NCBI RefSeq assembly: GCF_000359125.1
Contig: NZ_CAAF010000063.1
Coordinates: forward strand, 62,001-126,000
Reading direction: 5' to 3'
Origin: Mesorhizobium sp. STM 4661
GTDB taxonomy: Bacteria; Pseudomonadota; Alphaproteobacteria; Rhizobiales; Rhizobiaceae
Length of the DNA stretch: 64,000 nucleotides
Shown here: positions 37,463-46,244 of the stretch, one piece after another
How positions within the stretch are numbered: position 1 is the first letter of the stretch
How the letters are laid out: each line of letters starts with the position of its first letter
Program-made: the position numbers and the translations under genes
The notes under the pieces: generated by a model
Database searches by the model: none
Seen by the model: only the letters and a program-made list of their open reading frames with translations
Told to the model about the DNA's origin: nothing

Positions 37463-37723
37463 CTACGCTGCCAGCGCCTTTGCTCGCGCATTGATGAAGG
37501 TTGAGAGGCGTTCAATCGAATCCAGATTGGCCGGCACGACGTCGGAATCGACCATCGCTATGCCGAAATCGTCCTCTATGAAAGCCACGAGTTCCAGCAC
37601 GGCGGTCGAGTCGATGATGTCGTTCTCGATCAGCGAATCTGTATCCGCAAGCTGGTATGATTTGTCGCCGAACAGGAAGTTGTCGACGATAAAGGTTCTG
37701 ACCTTGTCCTTGATTGTAGCCAT
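37463..37723 (-). CDS. Acyl carrier protein
   Basis: This carrier protein of 86 aa is acidic and helical. The phosphopantetheine attachment site is Ser39 in NDIIDSTAVLEL. AAGGA lies seven bases upstream of the ATG at 37723. It is not the fatty-acid AcpP, whose genes sit elsewhere, but a dedicated carrier between asnB and the AMP ligase. The tethered group is unknown. Confidence 0.9.
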   Translation of the reverse strand: MATIKDKVRTFIVDNFLFGDKSYQLADTDSLIENDIIDSTAVLELVAFIEDDFGIAMVDSDVVPANLDSIERLSTFINARAKALAA

Positions 37724-37746
37724 TCTTCTTTCCTTCCCTGGGTTTC

Positions 37747-39684
37747 TCAGGCTGCTCGTGCTGCACCGACCTGTTGGCCGGTGAAATTCTTCTGCCACAG
37801 TTGCGTCGACAAGATGCCGACGAAGGCCGCGTTGTCGCGGAACCCGGACGCCGGCTGCGTGCGGCATTTCTCATGAAGACTTGCCACCGCCTTGGCGTTG
37901 AATAGTCCGCCGGCGGCGATGCTCGCTTCGCTCAAGGAGTCGCGGACGTAATCCAGTTCTCCGGCTCCCACGAAGGAGCGGGCGTCCGGGGCTCGGTAAG
38001 GTTGTTTGGTGCGCTCCCCGATCGCCATCGGAAGCAGGTGCCTGGTTGCCTTGCGCAGTATGTGCTTTTCGACCAATCCCTTCAGCTTCATTTCCGGCGA
38101 AAGCCTTGCCGCGAACTCCACCAAACGATGGTCGAGGAAAGGGAAACGTCCTTCGATACCATGCGCCATGGCCATGCGATCGCCTTGGCTGGAGAGGATG
38201 TACCCCGGCAGAAGGAAACGGGTCTCGAGATATTGCGCCTGATGCAGCGGGTGCCAGAGCGAAAATGCCTCGGGCAACCGGTCGGCCAACTCCTCGACCG
38301 CGTTGTAACCCTTCAACGTCGCACGCAGGTCACCTGAAAAGAAGATCTTTGCCGCCGCCGTGGTCTTGAAGCGTGGCCGATGCGAGAACAGCGGGTCATC
38401 GAGGGAAGCGCTGTCGACGCCAAAGAATGCGGACAGATACTCGACGGATTGCTGTTGCAGACCCGGCAGATAGGGATAGAGCTTGCGGAACAGCTTTGGC
38501 CTCATGCGCGATGCCGGCTGACGCGCGCAGAACCGGCGAACACGTGCCTCCTTGAAGATGTCATACCCTGCGAACACCTCGTCGGCGCCCTCGCCGGTCA
38601 GCACAACCTTCAGGCCGGCCTGGCGAACCAGGCCGGACAATTGATAGAGGGGCGCCGGCGCTGTGCGGATGATCGGCCGCTCGGTAAAGTGGATGACTTC
38701 GGGGAAGACACGGGCGATATCGCCGGCACGGCTGACTATGGCTCGATGATCAGCGCCGATTGCTAACGCCATCTCGGTCTGGAAGGCGCTTTCGTCGTGC
38801 TCGGCGCTGTCGAACGCTACAGAAAATGTCTGTAGTCTCCGAGGAGTCATGCCAGCGGCGAGCGCCGAAACAACCGATGAATCGAGCCCGCCCGAAAGAT
38901 AAGAGCCGACCGGCACGTCCGCCCGCATGCGAAGCCTCACAGCATCGGTCAAAACCGCCTGCAGTTCCTCAGCCGCCTGGTCCTCGTTCGTGATCTCCGA
39001 CTGCGCATCCAGATGCGGATAGTCCAGCTGCCAATAGGGTTTGACCGTGACCTGCCCCTGCGCCGCTATCATGACGCTCGCCGGCTCCAACTCGCTAATA
39101 TTGCGGAAAGCCGTACGCGGGGCGATCGGCGCCCAGAGCGTAAAGATCTGGTCGAGTGCGATCGGATCGATCTCGGCCGGGATGCCGGGCACCTCGAGCA
39201 GGGCTTTGATCTCCGAGGCGAAATAAAGCACCCCGTCCTTGCTGGTGTAAAACAGCGGCCGGACACCCATCCGGTCTCGTGCAAGCACCATGCGCCGGCG
39301 CCGATTGTCCCACAGCGCGAAGGCGAAATCGCCGTTCAGCATGGACAGGCAGTCTTCGCCCATCTCGTCATAAAGCTGCAGGATGACTTCCGTGTCGCTC
39401 GACGTGCGGAAGCGCCGGCCCTTGGCCAGCAACCCTTCGCGCAGTTCCACGTAGTTGAAAATCTCGCCGTTGAACGCAATCGTCAGATCGCCGGTCACGT
39501 CCGACATCGGCTGCTGGCCATCACCAATTCCGATCACGGACAGCCGCGCATGCCCGAGCCCGGCGTCGGGCGCCACGAATTTCCCCTGCTCATCCGGTCC
39601 ACGATGGGCGATCGCCGCTATCATGCGCGAGAGCAAAGCTTCCGCATCACGGATCGAACCGAAATAGCCCCCGAATCCGCACAT
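37747..39684 (-). CDS. Asparagine synthase-like glutamine amidotransferase (AsnB family)
   Basis: This enzyme of 645 aa has an N-terminal glutaminase domain with Cys directly after the start methionine (MCGFGGYFG) and a C-terminal synthetase domain with the PP-loop SYLSGGLDSSVVSAL and GEGADEVFAGYD. The start at ATG 39684 is chosen because it puts the nucleophilic Cys at position 2. AsnB-like enzymes in sugar loci amidate uronic acids or carrier-bound acids. It is the first gene of the leftward asnB-ACP-ligase-nadE-like operon, with its promoter in 39685-39878. Confidence 0.9.
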   Translation of the reverse strand: MCGFGGYFGSIRDAEALLSRMIAAIAHRGPDEQGKFVAPDAGLGHARLSVIGIGDGQQPMSDVTGDLTIAFNGEIFNYVELREGLLAKGRRFRTSSDTEVILQLYDEMGEDCLSMLNGDFAFALWDNRRRRMVLARDRMGVRPLFYTSKDGVLYFASEIKALLEVPGIPAEIDPIALDQIFTLWAPIAPRTAFRNISELEPASVMIAAQGQVTVKPYWQLDYPHLDAQSEITNEDQAAEELQAVLTDAVRLRMRADVPVGSYLSGGLDSSVVSALAAGMTPRRLQTFSVAFDSAEHDESAFQTEMALAIGADHRAIVSRAGDIARVFPEVIHFTERPIIRTAPAPLYQLSGLVRQAGLKVVLTGEGADEVFAGYDIFKEARVRRFCARQPASRMRPKLFRKLYPYLPGLQQQSVEYLSAFFGVDSASLDDPLFSHRPRFKTTAAAKIFFSGDLRATLKGYNAVEELADRLPEAFSLWHPLHQAQYLETRFLLPGYILSSQGDRMAMAHGIEGRFPFLDHRLVEFAARLSPEMKLKGLVEKHILRKATRHLLPMAIGERTKQPYRAPDARSFVGAGELDYVRDSLSEASIAAGGLFNAKAVASLHEKCRTQPASGFRDNAAFVGILSTQLWQKNFTGQQVGAARAA

Positions 39685-39878
39685 TCCCAAGACTCATGTG
39701 AACCGCAACCACTGATATATAGCCGCGAAAATAGGCATCCGCGGTTAATCGGATATTTTCACCGAGCATGCGGTTAACAGGAAGTTAAAGACATCAATCA
39801 TGGCCGTCGGGTCGTCGCCCGGCCTACCACTATCAATCGCTGCGATTGCGCCCGTGACGGCTTTGTTGCCGTCAGATT

Positions 39879-40110
39879 TCACTCCTCCCTGAAAGCCCGC
39901 TCGATCTGATCGGCCATGGGCTTTACGTGGTAGGACAACATCGTGCGGTTGCCGGTCGAAAAGAACACCTCGACAGGCATACCGGACGCTAAGGTCAGGC
40001 CCTTGAGCCTGGCAAGTTCTATGCGCGGCAAAACAACGTGCACGGTGTAAAAGCCGGCGCCGCTTCGCTCATCACCTTCAGCATACGGACGACTGTCGTT
40101 CCTCACGCGG
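39879..40110 (-). pseudogene. 3' fragment of an HlyD/PrsE-type secretion adaptor
   Basis: The last 76 codons of this frame match the C-terminus of type I secretion membrane-fusion proteins: RPYAEGDERSGAGFYTVHV, then LASGMPVEVFFSTGNRTMLSY and the terminal KPMADQIERAFREE. Upstream the frame turns into unrelated sequence from the neighbouring gene region. No PrsD-type ABC exporter is present. This is a relic of a protein-secretion gene, of the kind that often sits beside rhizobial exopolysaccharide genes. Confidence 0.8.
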
Positions 40111-40131
40111 CCCTGCCCGCTGCCGACCTCA

Positions 40132-40656
40132 TCAAGGCAATTCCGCATTGCAGGTGCCGGCGATCTGGCCGACGGCCTCGTTGACGCCGGCAAGGTCGAA
40201 ATCGGCCTCGCCTCGTCCCGACAACAGCCCGAACCGCCAGGACAGCAGCAACCGGTTCGCCGACACCAGTCGCTTGACGCCGTCGGCACCATCGCGAACC
40301 AGCATCCTGCCGCGCGTGCCGACCGACCAGCTTTCGCTGACCTTCTTGCCCTGGTCGGCGGTCACCGACATGGTGATCGTGCCTCTGGCGGAGACGGCAT
40401 CGTTCAAATGCAGCCATTCGCTCCAGCGCGGTTCGCCGTCCTTGCGGCAAGCGATGGTCAGCACCGGGCTGTAGCTCAGGGCGCCGCCGCCGGTGATCAG
40501 CTTGTTGGTGGCATAGAGCGAGGCGGTGACCAGACCATCGCTGCCCTCGTCGAAGCGCCAATTGTCGAGCGCGGCTCCGGCCTGGGCGATGCCGCAGACC
40601 GAGGCAAGCAGCAATGCCGTGGCGATCGCGCCTCCGATACCAACCAGTAGCCTCAA
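40132..40656 (-). CDS. Small exported protein, unknown function
   Basis: This protein of about 174 aa has a signal peptide (LRLLVGIGGAIATALLLASVCGIAQA) and a single beta-rich domain with NWRFDEGSDGLVTASLYA at the mature start and an FDLAGVNEAVGQIAGTC tail. The start is taken at TTG 40656, with GGAGG five bases upstream on the minus strand. The arrangement loosely resembles VasI-type or IalB-type periplasmic proteins. The family is uncertain. Confidence 0.55.
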   Translation of the reverse strand: MRLLVGIGGAIATALLLASVCGIAQAGAALDNWRFDEGSDGLVTASLYATNKLITGGGALSYSPVLTIACRKDGEPRWSEWLHLNDAVSARGTITMSVTADQGKKVSESWSVGTRGRMLVRDGADGVKRLVSANRLLLSWRFGLLSGRGEADFDLAGVNEAVGQIAGTCNAELP

Positions 40657-40770
40657 CGACGCCTCCAGCAATCCTGCGCTTTGCAACACAGCGCAGATAA
40701 TGATCAAGGCTTCGTATCGCCAGTCGCCAGCCCTCACTTGCCCGGATGCCTGTTGCCGCGACGCCACAAC

Positions 40771-40870
40771 GAAAAGAGGCGGCCTCAAGGGCGGCCTTTC
40801 GCGTTCGTCACAACGCCGCGTTTGTTCGGCGTCCTTGGCAACCTGTTCTTCGATGTAGCCTTTCTGGGTT
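40771..40870 (-). repeat. Degenerate copy of trigger-factor 3' end and terminator
   Basis: About 90 bases here align with 48961-49052, which holds the last codons of tig and its terminator. GCCTCAAGGGCGGCCTTTCG is identical in both, and GCGTTCGTC and CGTCCTTGGC also match; one-base gaps occur near 40826 and 40846. Read on the minus strand the copy would encode AKDAE in place of the true AKDDE end, with the stop codon lost. It lies in the same orientation as tig, on the far side of the cox block. Confidence 0.75.
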
Positions 40871-41005
40871 CTCCCACATCATTGCTATTGCTTTTTCGGT
40901 CGACCGGAAGACCGCACTAGAATTTCGACGGCAAATCAAGCTATGATGCAATCGGCATCTACCGGGACGGCTTCGCGCCCCTTGGAATGCCGGGAGGAAC
41001 GGGAC

Positions 41006-41890
41006 ATGGCCATAGCGCTTGTACTCGTTTTGATCGTTGTGGGCTCGGTGTTGTTCCACTTCCTGAGCCCATGGTGGTGGACGCCGATTGCCTCGAACTG
41101 GGACTATATCGACAACACCATCATCATTACCTTCTGGATCACCGGCGTCGTCTTCGCCGCCGTCGTCTTGTTCATGGCCTATTGCGTCTTTCGCTTCCGT
41201 CATCGGGAAGGGAACCGAGCGGCATACGAACCGGAGAGCAAACGGCTCGAATGGTGGCTGACGGTCGTCACCGCGGCCGGCGTCACCGCCTTGCTGGTTC
41301 CCGGCCTGTTCGTCTGGAGCCGCTTCGTCAATGTTCCGAGCGACGCGACCGAGGTCGAAGTCGTCGGCCAGCAATGGCAGTGGAGTTTCCGCCTGCCCGG
41401 CAAGGACGGCAAGCTCGGCACATCCGACACCCGTGACGTCACGCCTGAAAATCCGCTGGGCGTAATCGCCAGCGATCCCAATGGCCAGGACGATGTCATC
41501 GTCGAGGCGGCCGATCTGCATCTGCCGGTCGGCAAGCCGGTCAAGATGCTGCTCCGCTCGATCGATGTGCTGCATGATTTCTATGTGCCGGAATTCCGCG
41601 CCAAGATGGACATGATCCCCGGCTCGGTCACCTATTTCTGGTTCACCCCGACCAAGACCGGAACCTTCCAGGTTCTGTGCGCCGAACTTTGCGGCCAGGG
41701 ACATTCCTTGATGCGTGGAGTGGTCATGGTCGACACCGAGCAGGATTATCTGGCCTGGCTCGGTGAGCAGCAGACTTTCGCGCAATTGTCGGCGCCCCAG
41801 CAAACGGGTTCGGCGGACCAGACACCGGAGAAGACGATCGCGTCAGGTCTGGAAATTGCAGCAAAGCTCGAAACGGTCGGGTCTCGCTGA
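41006..41890 (+). CDS. coxM: Cytochrome c oxidase subunit II (CoxM type)
   Basis: This is the CuA-bearing subunit of a heme-copper oxidase, 294 aa. Two transmembrane helices lie in the first 110 residues and a periplasmic cupredoxin domain follows. The CuA ligands are complete in CAELCGQGHSLM (Cys225, Glu227, Cys229, His233, Met236), with the upstream His in DVLHDFYVP. There is no CxxCH, so it is not a caa3 type. GGAGG lies eight bases before the ATG at 41006. It is the first gene of coxMNOP, known in Bradyrhizobium as an alternative aa3-type oxidase. Confidence 0.9.
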   Translation: MAIALVLVLIVVGSVLFHFLSPWWWTPIASNWDYIDNTIIITFWITGVVFAAVVLFMAYCVFRFRHREGNRAAYEPESKRLEWWLTVVTAAGVTALLVPGLFVWSRFVNVPSDATEVEVVGQQWQWSFRLPGKDGKLGTSDTRDVTPENPLGVIASDPNGQDDVIVEAADLHLPVGKPVKMLLRSIDVLHDFYVPEFRAKMDMIPGSVTYFWFTPTKTGTFQVLCAELCGQGHSLMRGVVMVDTEQDYLAWLGEQQTFAQLSAPQQTGSADQTPEKTIASGLEIAAKLETVGSR

Positions 41891-41911
41891 AAAGGGCACG
41901 GAGGTGTTCCT

Positions 41912-43681
41912 ATGGTCGATGTCACGCCTGCAGATGCCATCCCGCCGGCCGAAGTCGCGGAAATGGAACTCTACCATCCTCACAGTTGGTGGACGAAATA
42001 CGTCTTCTCGCAGGATGCCAAGGTCATCGCCATTCAATATTCGGCGACGGCGACGGCGATCGGCATGGTCGCGCTGGTGCTGTCCTGGCTGATGCGGCTG
42101 CAGCTCGGCTTCCCCGGCACGTTCGACTTCATCACCCCGGAAGCCTACTACCAGTTCATCACCATGCACGGCATGATCATGGTGATCTACCTGCTTACCG
42201 CCCTCTTCCTGGGCGGCTTCGGCAACTATCTGATCCCGCTGATGGTCGGCGCTCGCGACATGGTTTTCCCCTATGTCAACATGCTGAGCTACTGGATCTA
42301 TCTGCTCGCCGTGCTGGTTCTGGTGTCGAGCTTCTTTGCGCCCGGCGGGCCGACCGGCGCCGGCTGGACGCTTTACCCGCCGCAGGCCATCATGACCGGC
42401 ACGCCGGGTGGCCAGGACTGGGGCATCATCCTGATGCTCGTCTCGCTGATCCTGTTCATCATCGGCTTCACGATGGGCGGCCTGAACTACGTCGTGACGG
42501 TGCTGCAGGGCCGCACGCGCGGCATGACGCTGATGCGCCTGCCGCTGACTGTCTGGGGCATCTTCACCGCGACCGTCATGGCGCTGCTTGCCTTCCCGGC
42601 GCTGTTCGTCGCCTGCGTGATGATGCTGTTCGACCGTGTGCTCGGCACCTCCTTCTTCATGCCGGCGATCGTCGAGATGGGCGAACAATTGCAGCACGGC
42701 GGCGGCAGCCCGATCCTGTTTCAGCACCTGTTCTGGTTCTTCGGCCATCCCGAGGTCTACATCGTCGCGCTGCCGGCCTTCGGCATCGTATCCGACCTGA
42801 TCAGCACCCATGCGCGCAAGAACATCTTCGGCTACCGGATGATGGTCTGGGCCATCATCGGCATCGGCGCGCTGAGCTTCGTGGTCTGGGCGCACCACAT
42901 GTATGTCAGCGGCATGAATCCTTACTTCGGTTTCTTCTTCGCCACCACGACGCTGATCATCGCCATTCCGACCGCCATCAAGGTCTACAATTGGGTGCTG
43001 ACGCTGTGGCGCGGCGATATCCACCTCACCATTCCGATGCTTTTTGCCATGGCCTTCATCGTCACCTTCGTCAATGGCGGGTTGACCGGATTGTTCCTCG
43101 GCAACGTCGTCGTCGACGTTCCGCTCTCGGACACGATGTTCGTCGTCGCCCATTTCCACATGGTCATGGGCGTCGCCCCGATCCTCGTGATTTTCGGCGC
43201 GATCTACCATTGGTACCCGAAGGTCACCGGCCGGATGCTGAACGAGACGCTCGGCCGGTTCCATTTCTGGGTCACCTTCCTCGGCGCCTATCTGATTTTC
43301 TTCCCCATGCACTATCTCGGCCTGATGGGCGTGCCGCGGCGCTACAACGAACTGACCGACATGACCGTCATGACGGAGTCGGCGAATCATCTGAATTCGT
43401 TCATCTCCATCATGGCGTTCCTCGTCGGCTTTGCGCAGATCGTATTCCTGTTCAATCTGATCTGGAGCATTCGCCATGGCCGGGAGGCCGGCGGCAATCC
43501 GTGGCGCGCGACGACGCTCGAATGGCAGACGCCGCAGACGCCACCGGCCCATGGCAATTTCGGCAAGGAACTGCCGATCGTCTATCGCTGGGCCTACGAT
43601 TACAGCGTGCCGGGCGCCAAGGAGGACTTCATCCCGCAAAACGTGCCGGGGTCCTTCGGTCTTTCCAAGGAACCGACATGA
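41912..43681 (+). CDS. coxN: Cytochrome c oxidase subunit I (CoxN type)
   Basis: This is the catalytic subunit of 589 aa with about 12 helices, binding heme a, heme a3 and CuB. The heme and CuB ligands are visible: TMHGMIMVIY, the FWFFGHPEVY His-Tyr motif, WAHHMYVSGM, and HFHMVMGVAP near residue 410. GGAGGT lies six bases upstream. It reduces oxygen to water and pumps protons. The neighbours overlap or are close, so coxMNOP is one operon. Confidence 0.95.
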   Translation: MVDVTPADAIPPAEVAEMELYHPHSWWTKYVFSQDAKVIAIQYSATATAIGMVALVLSWLMRLQLGFPGTFDFITPEAYYQFITMHGMIMVIYLLTALFLGGFGNYLIPLMVGARDMVFPYVNMLSYWIYLLAVLVLVSSFFAPGGPTGAGWTLYPPQAIMTGTPGGQDWGIILMLVSLILFIIGFTMGGLNYVVTVLQGRTRGMTLMRLPLTVWGIFTATVMALLAFPALFVACVMMLFDRVLGTSFFMPAIVEMGEQLQHGGGSPILFQHLFWFFGHPEVYIVALPAFGIVSDLISTHARKNIFGYRMMVWAIIGIGALSFVVWAHHMYVSGMNPYFGFFFATTTLIIAIPTAIKVYNWVLTLWRGDIHLTIPMLFAMAFIVTFVNGGLTGLFLGNVVVDVPLSDTMFVVAHFHMVMGVAPILVIFGAIYHWYPKVTGRMLNETLGRFHFWVTFLGAYLIFFPMHYLGLMGVPRRYNELTDMTVMTESANHLNSFISIMAFLVGFAQIVFLFNLIWSIRHGREAGGNPWRATTLEWQTPQTPPAHGNFGKELPIVYRWAYDYSVPGAKEDFIPQNVPGSFGLSKEPT

Positions 43682-44382
43682 GCGTCATTCTGGTTTTCCT
43701 GCTCGTGATCGCCGGCTTTGCCGGATGGTGGCTCTCCCATCAGCGGCTGATGACGAAGCCTTGGCTGGAGCAAGGTGTGATCGGGGACGCTGTCGGCATG
43801 GAAGGCTCGGCGCTGCCGACCGCCAAGATCGGCCTCGGCGTCTTCCTCGCCGTCGTCGGCTGCCTGTTCGCGCTGTTCGCCAGCGCCTACTTCATGCGCA
43901 TGGCGCTGTCGGACTGGCAGCCGCTACCCGTCCCGCGCCTGCTCTGGTTCAACACCGGGGTGCTGGTGCTGAGCAGCATTGCGCTGCAATGCGCCTCTGT
44001 CGCTGCGCGCAAGGGCCAGATCGCCACGGTCAGGCTCGGCCTTGCCACGGCTGGGCTCACGGCCCTCGCCTTCCTGATCGGGCAGCTCATCGCATGGCGC
44101 GACCTGACTGCCGACGGCTACCTGCTGGCCTCAAATCCGGCCAACAGCTTCTTCTACCTGATCACCGGAATGCATGGCCTGCACATACTGGGAGGGTTGG
44201 TGGGCCTGGGCAGGACAATCGCCGGCGCCTGGAACGGCGCACGGCCGGAGCGGCTTTGCCTTAGCGTCGAGTTGTGCGCCATGTACTGGCATTTCCTGCT
44301 TTTCGTCTGGCTCGGCATCTTCGCTCTTCTGAACGGCTGGGCCGCGGCGTTCATCGACATTTGCCGGCAGTTGCTGACCTAG
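43678..44382 (+). CDS. coxO: Cytochrome c oxidase subunit III-like (first copy)
   Basis: This membrane protein of 234 aa has about six helices and belongs to the subunit III family (FFYLITGMHGLHILGGL, then ELCAMYWHFLLFVWLGIFALL). Its ATG overlaps the coxN stop by four bases. Two subunit-III-like genes in tandem are the hallmark of coxMNOP-type clusters. Confidence 0.88.
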   Translation: MSVILVFLLVIAGFAGWWLSHQRLMTKPWLEQGVIGDAVGMEGSALPTAKIGLGVFLAVVGCLFALFASAYFMRMALSDWQPLPVPRLLWFNTGVLVLSSIALQCASVAARKGQIATVRLGLATAGLTALAFLIGQLIAWRDLTADGYLLASNPANSFFYLITGMHGLHILGGLVGLGRTIAGAWNGARPERLCLSVELCAMYWHFLLFVWLGIFALLNGWAAAFIDICRQLLT

Positions 44383-44395
44383 GAGGATGAGGCCG

Positions 44396-45118
44396 ATGGC
44401 AGAGACAGCACTGACGCATACCGGCCAAACGGACCCGCGGCCCGCCGGCTGGCAAGGCATCGCCGCCGACTGGTCGTCGGATCAGCGCGCGTTCAAGAAC
44501 GTGTCCTGGGGCAAGGCCATGATGTGGATCTTCCTGCTCAGCGACACCTTCGTCTTCGGCTGCTTCCTGCTCTCCTACATGACCGCGCGCATGTCTACAC
44601 AAGTGCCCTGGCCCAATCCGAGCGAGGTCTTTGCCCTTCAGATCGGCGGCTCGGACGTCCCGCTGATCCTTATCGCCATCATGACCTTCGTGCTGATCTC
44701 GAGCAGCGGAACGATGGCCATGGCGGTCAATTTCGGCTATCGCCGCGATCGCCGCAAGACGGCAATCCTGATGCTTCTGACCGCGGCACTCGGCGCGACA
44801 TTCGTCGGCATGCAAGCCTTCGAATGGACCAAGCTGATCACCGAAGGGGTGCGGCCGTGGGGCAATCCCTGGGGCGCCGCGCAGTTCGGCTCGTCCTTCT
44901 TCATGATCACCGGCTTCCACGGCACGCATGTGACGTTCGGCGTGATCTTCCTGATCATCGTGGCGCGAAAGGTCTGGCGCGGGGATTACGAAACCGGGCG
45001 GCCCGGCTTCTTCACCAGCCGCAAGGGCAACTACGAGAACGTCGAGATCATGGGGCTCTACTGGCACTTCGTCGATCTGGTCTGGGTGTTCATTTTCGCA
45101 TTCTTCTATCTCTGGTGA
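44396..45118 (+). CDS. coxP: Cytochrome c oxidase subunit III (second copy)
   Basis: This second subunit-III homologue has 240 aa and reads FMITGFHGTHVTFGV and EIMGLYWHFVDLVWVFIFAFFYLW at its C-terminus. AGGAGG at 44381-44386 favours the ATG at 44396 over that at 44387. It follows coxO by 13 bases. Confidence 0.9.
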   Translation: MAETALTHTGQTDPRPAGWQGIAADWSSDQRAFKNVSWGKAMMWIFLLSDTFVFGCFLLSYMTARMSTQVPWPNPSEVFALQIGGSDVPLILIAIMTFVLISSSGTMAMAVNFGYRRDRRKTAILMLLTAALGATFVGMQAFEWTKLITEGVRPWGNPWGAAQFGSSFFMITGFHGTHVTFGVIFLIIVARKVWRGDYETGRPGFFTSRKGNYENVEIMGLYWHFVDLVWVFIFAFFYLW

Positions 45119-45127
45119 GAGGCAGAT

Positions 45128-45526
45128 ATGGCTGAAGCAACCGCAAACGGCCTGGGGCAACATGCACTTCACGCTGCGCATGAAGCACCAGCGACCGGAG
45201 TCGCCGATGCGGACGTCCATCAGGAGCATCCGATCAAGCTCTATCTGGTGGTCTGGGCATGGCTGTTCATCCTCAGCGCCTGCTCCTACATGGTCGATTA
45301 TTTCGGCGTCCACGGTTATCTCAGATGGTCGCTGATCCTGATCTTCATGATGCTCAAGGCAGGGCTGATCGTCGCCGTTTTCATGCACATGGCCTGGGAG
45401 CGGCTGGCGCTGACATATGCGATCATCCTGCCGCCGGTGCTGGTGCTGGTGTTCGTGGCAATGATGGTCTTCGAAGCGGATTACACGCTTCTCACGCGGA
45501 TGTCGTTCTTCGGCCCCGGCCCCTGA
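45128..45526 (+). CDS. Cytochrome c oxidase subunit IV-like small membrane protein
   Basis: This protein of 132 aa has three hydrophobic helices (for example LYLVVWAWLFILSACSYMVDYF and LILIFMMLKAGLIVAVFMHM), with the AGLIVAVFMHMAWER motif of bacterial subunit IV. It ends the cox operon nine bases after coxP. It likely helps assemble or stabilise the oxidase. Confidence 0.85.
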   Translation: MAEATANGLGQHALHAAHEAPATGVADADVHQEHPIKLYLVVWAWLFILSACSYMVDYFGVHGYLRWSLILIFMMLKAGLIVAVFMHMAWERLALTYAIILPPVLVLVFVAMMVFEADYTLLTRMSFFGPGP

Positions 45527-45713
45527 CGCGCTACCCGGTTCCGGCCTGTGTCGGCGCTCCAGTCAGGCGCCGAAAAGTATCGTTTGCTGCCCGACTGCCC
45601 TCGCCTTGAAACAATCGGCGGCTGATCCATTTTGTTCGTATCGGAAACGGCGGCAGGAGAATGATCGCCTCGTTTCCGCAATGCGTCGCTAACTCCAGCA
45701 AGGGACGCCAAAG

Positions 45714-46187
45714 ATGACCATCGCAACCAGACTGAAGGACTTTATCGACGAAAAGGGCATTTCCTACGACACCGTCGAACACCACCGCACGTCCACGAGC
45801 AGACAGTCCGCCATTGCCGCGCATGTGCCGGGCAGCATAATGGCCAAATCTGTGGTCGTTCACCATGAACTCGGCTATGCGCTGGCCGTGGTTCCCAGCA
45901 CCCACAGGATCGAACTCGGTGCGTTGCAGAGCATCATGGACAAGCGTCTTGGCCTCGCCTCCGAAGACGAGGTGGTTTTGCTCTTCCAGGATTGCGACAC
46001 CGGCGCCATTCCGCCGATCGGCGCGGCCTACGACGTGCCGGTGATCCTCGACGAAAGCCTCGGCGATGCCGCCGACATCTATTTCGAAGGTGGCGACCAC
46101 AGGACGCTGGTGCATGTCAGCGGCAAGGATTTCCGCAACCTGACCATGGATGCACGCCAGGCCCGCTTCAGCCACCCGGCCTACTGA
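45714..46187 (+). CDS. YbaK/EbsC-type aminoacyl-tRNA deacylase domain protein
   Basis: This single-domain protein of 157 aa resembles the YbaK/ProX trans-editing family, which hydrolyses mischarged tRNAs. Features are KSVVVHHELGYALAVVPSTHRIELGAL and GAIPPIGAAYDVPVILDESL. The lysine expected at the active site is in AKSVVVH. It is a single gene after the cox operon, with no obvious functional tie. Confidence 0.8.
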   Translation: MTIATRLKDFIDEKGISYDTVEHHRTSTSRQSAIAAHVPGSIMAKSVVVHHELGYALAVVPSTHRIELGALQSIMDKRLGLASEDEVVLLFQDCDTGAIPPIGAAYDVPVILDESLGDAADIYFEGGDHRTLVHVSGKDFRNLTMDARQARFSHPAY

Positions 46188-46202
46188 ACGCTCTGACCAA
46201 CC

Positions 46203-46240
46203 TGCCGCACCGGCGCTCTCGCCGATGCGGCAAGGCAGGA
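46203..46240. terminator. Hairpin terminator between convergent genes
   Basis: TGCCGCACCGGCG (46203-46215) pairs with CGCCGATGCGGCA (46220-46232) with one mismatch and a CTCT loop, followed on the plus strand by a short T-run (46242-46245). It serves the YbaK-like gene on the plus strand and sits just past the stop of the DUF2189 gene on the minus strand. Confidence 0.6.
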
Positions 46241-46244
46241 CTTT

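Noticed and set aside
41006..41890. Subunit II as a caa3-type oxidase with fused cytochrome c
   Set aside because: The C-terminus has no CxxCH and the length of 294 aa leaves no room for a cytochrome domain.
41843..44382. Long frames opposite and out of phase with coxN, up to about 800 codons
   Set aside because: They follow the codon pattern of the oxidase genes, have low-complexity composition, and conflict with complete heme-copper oxidase genes.
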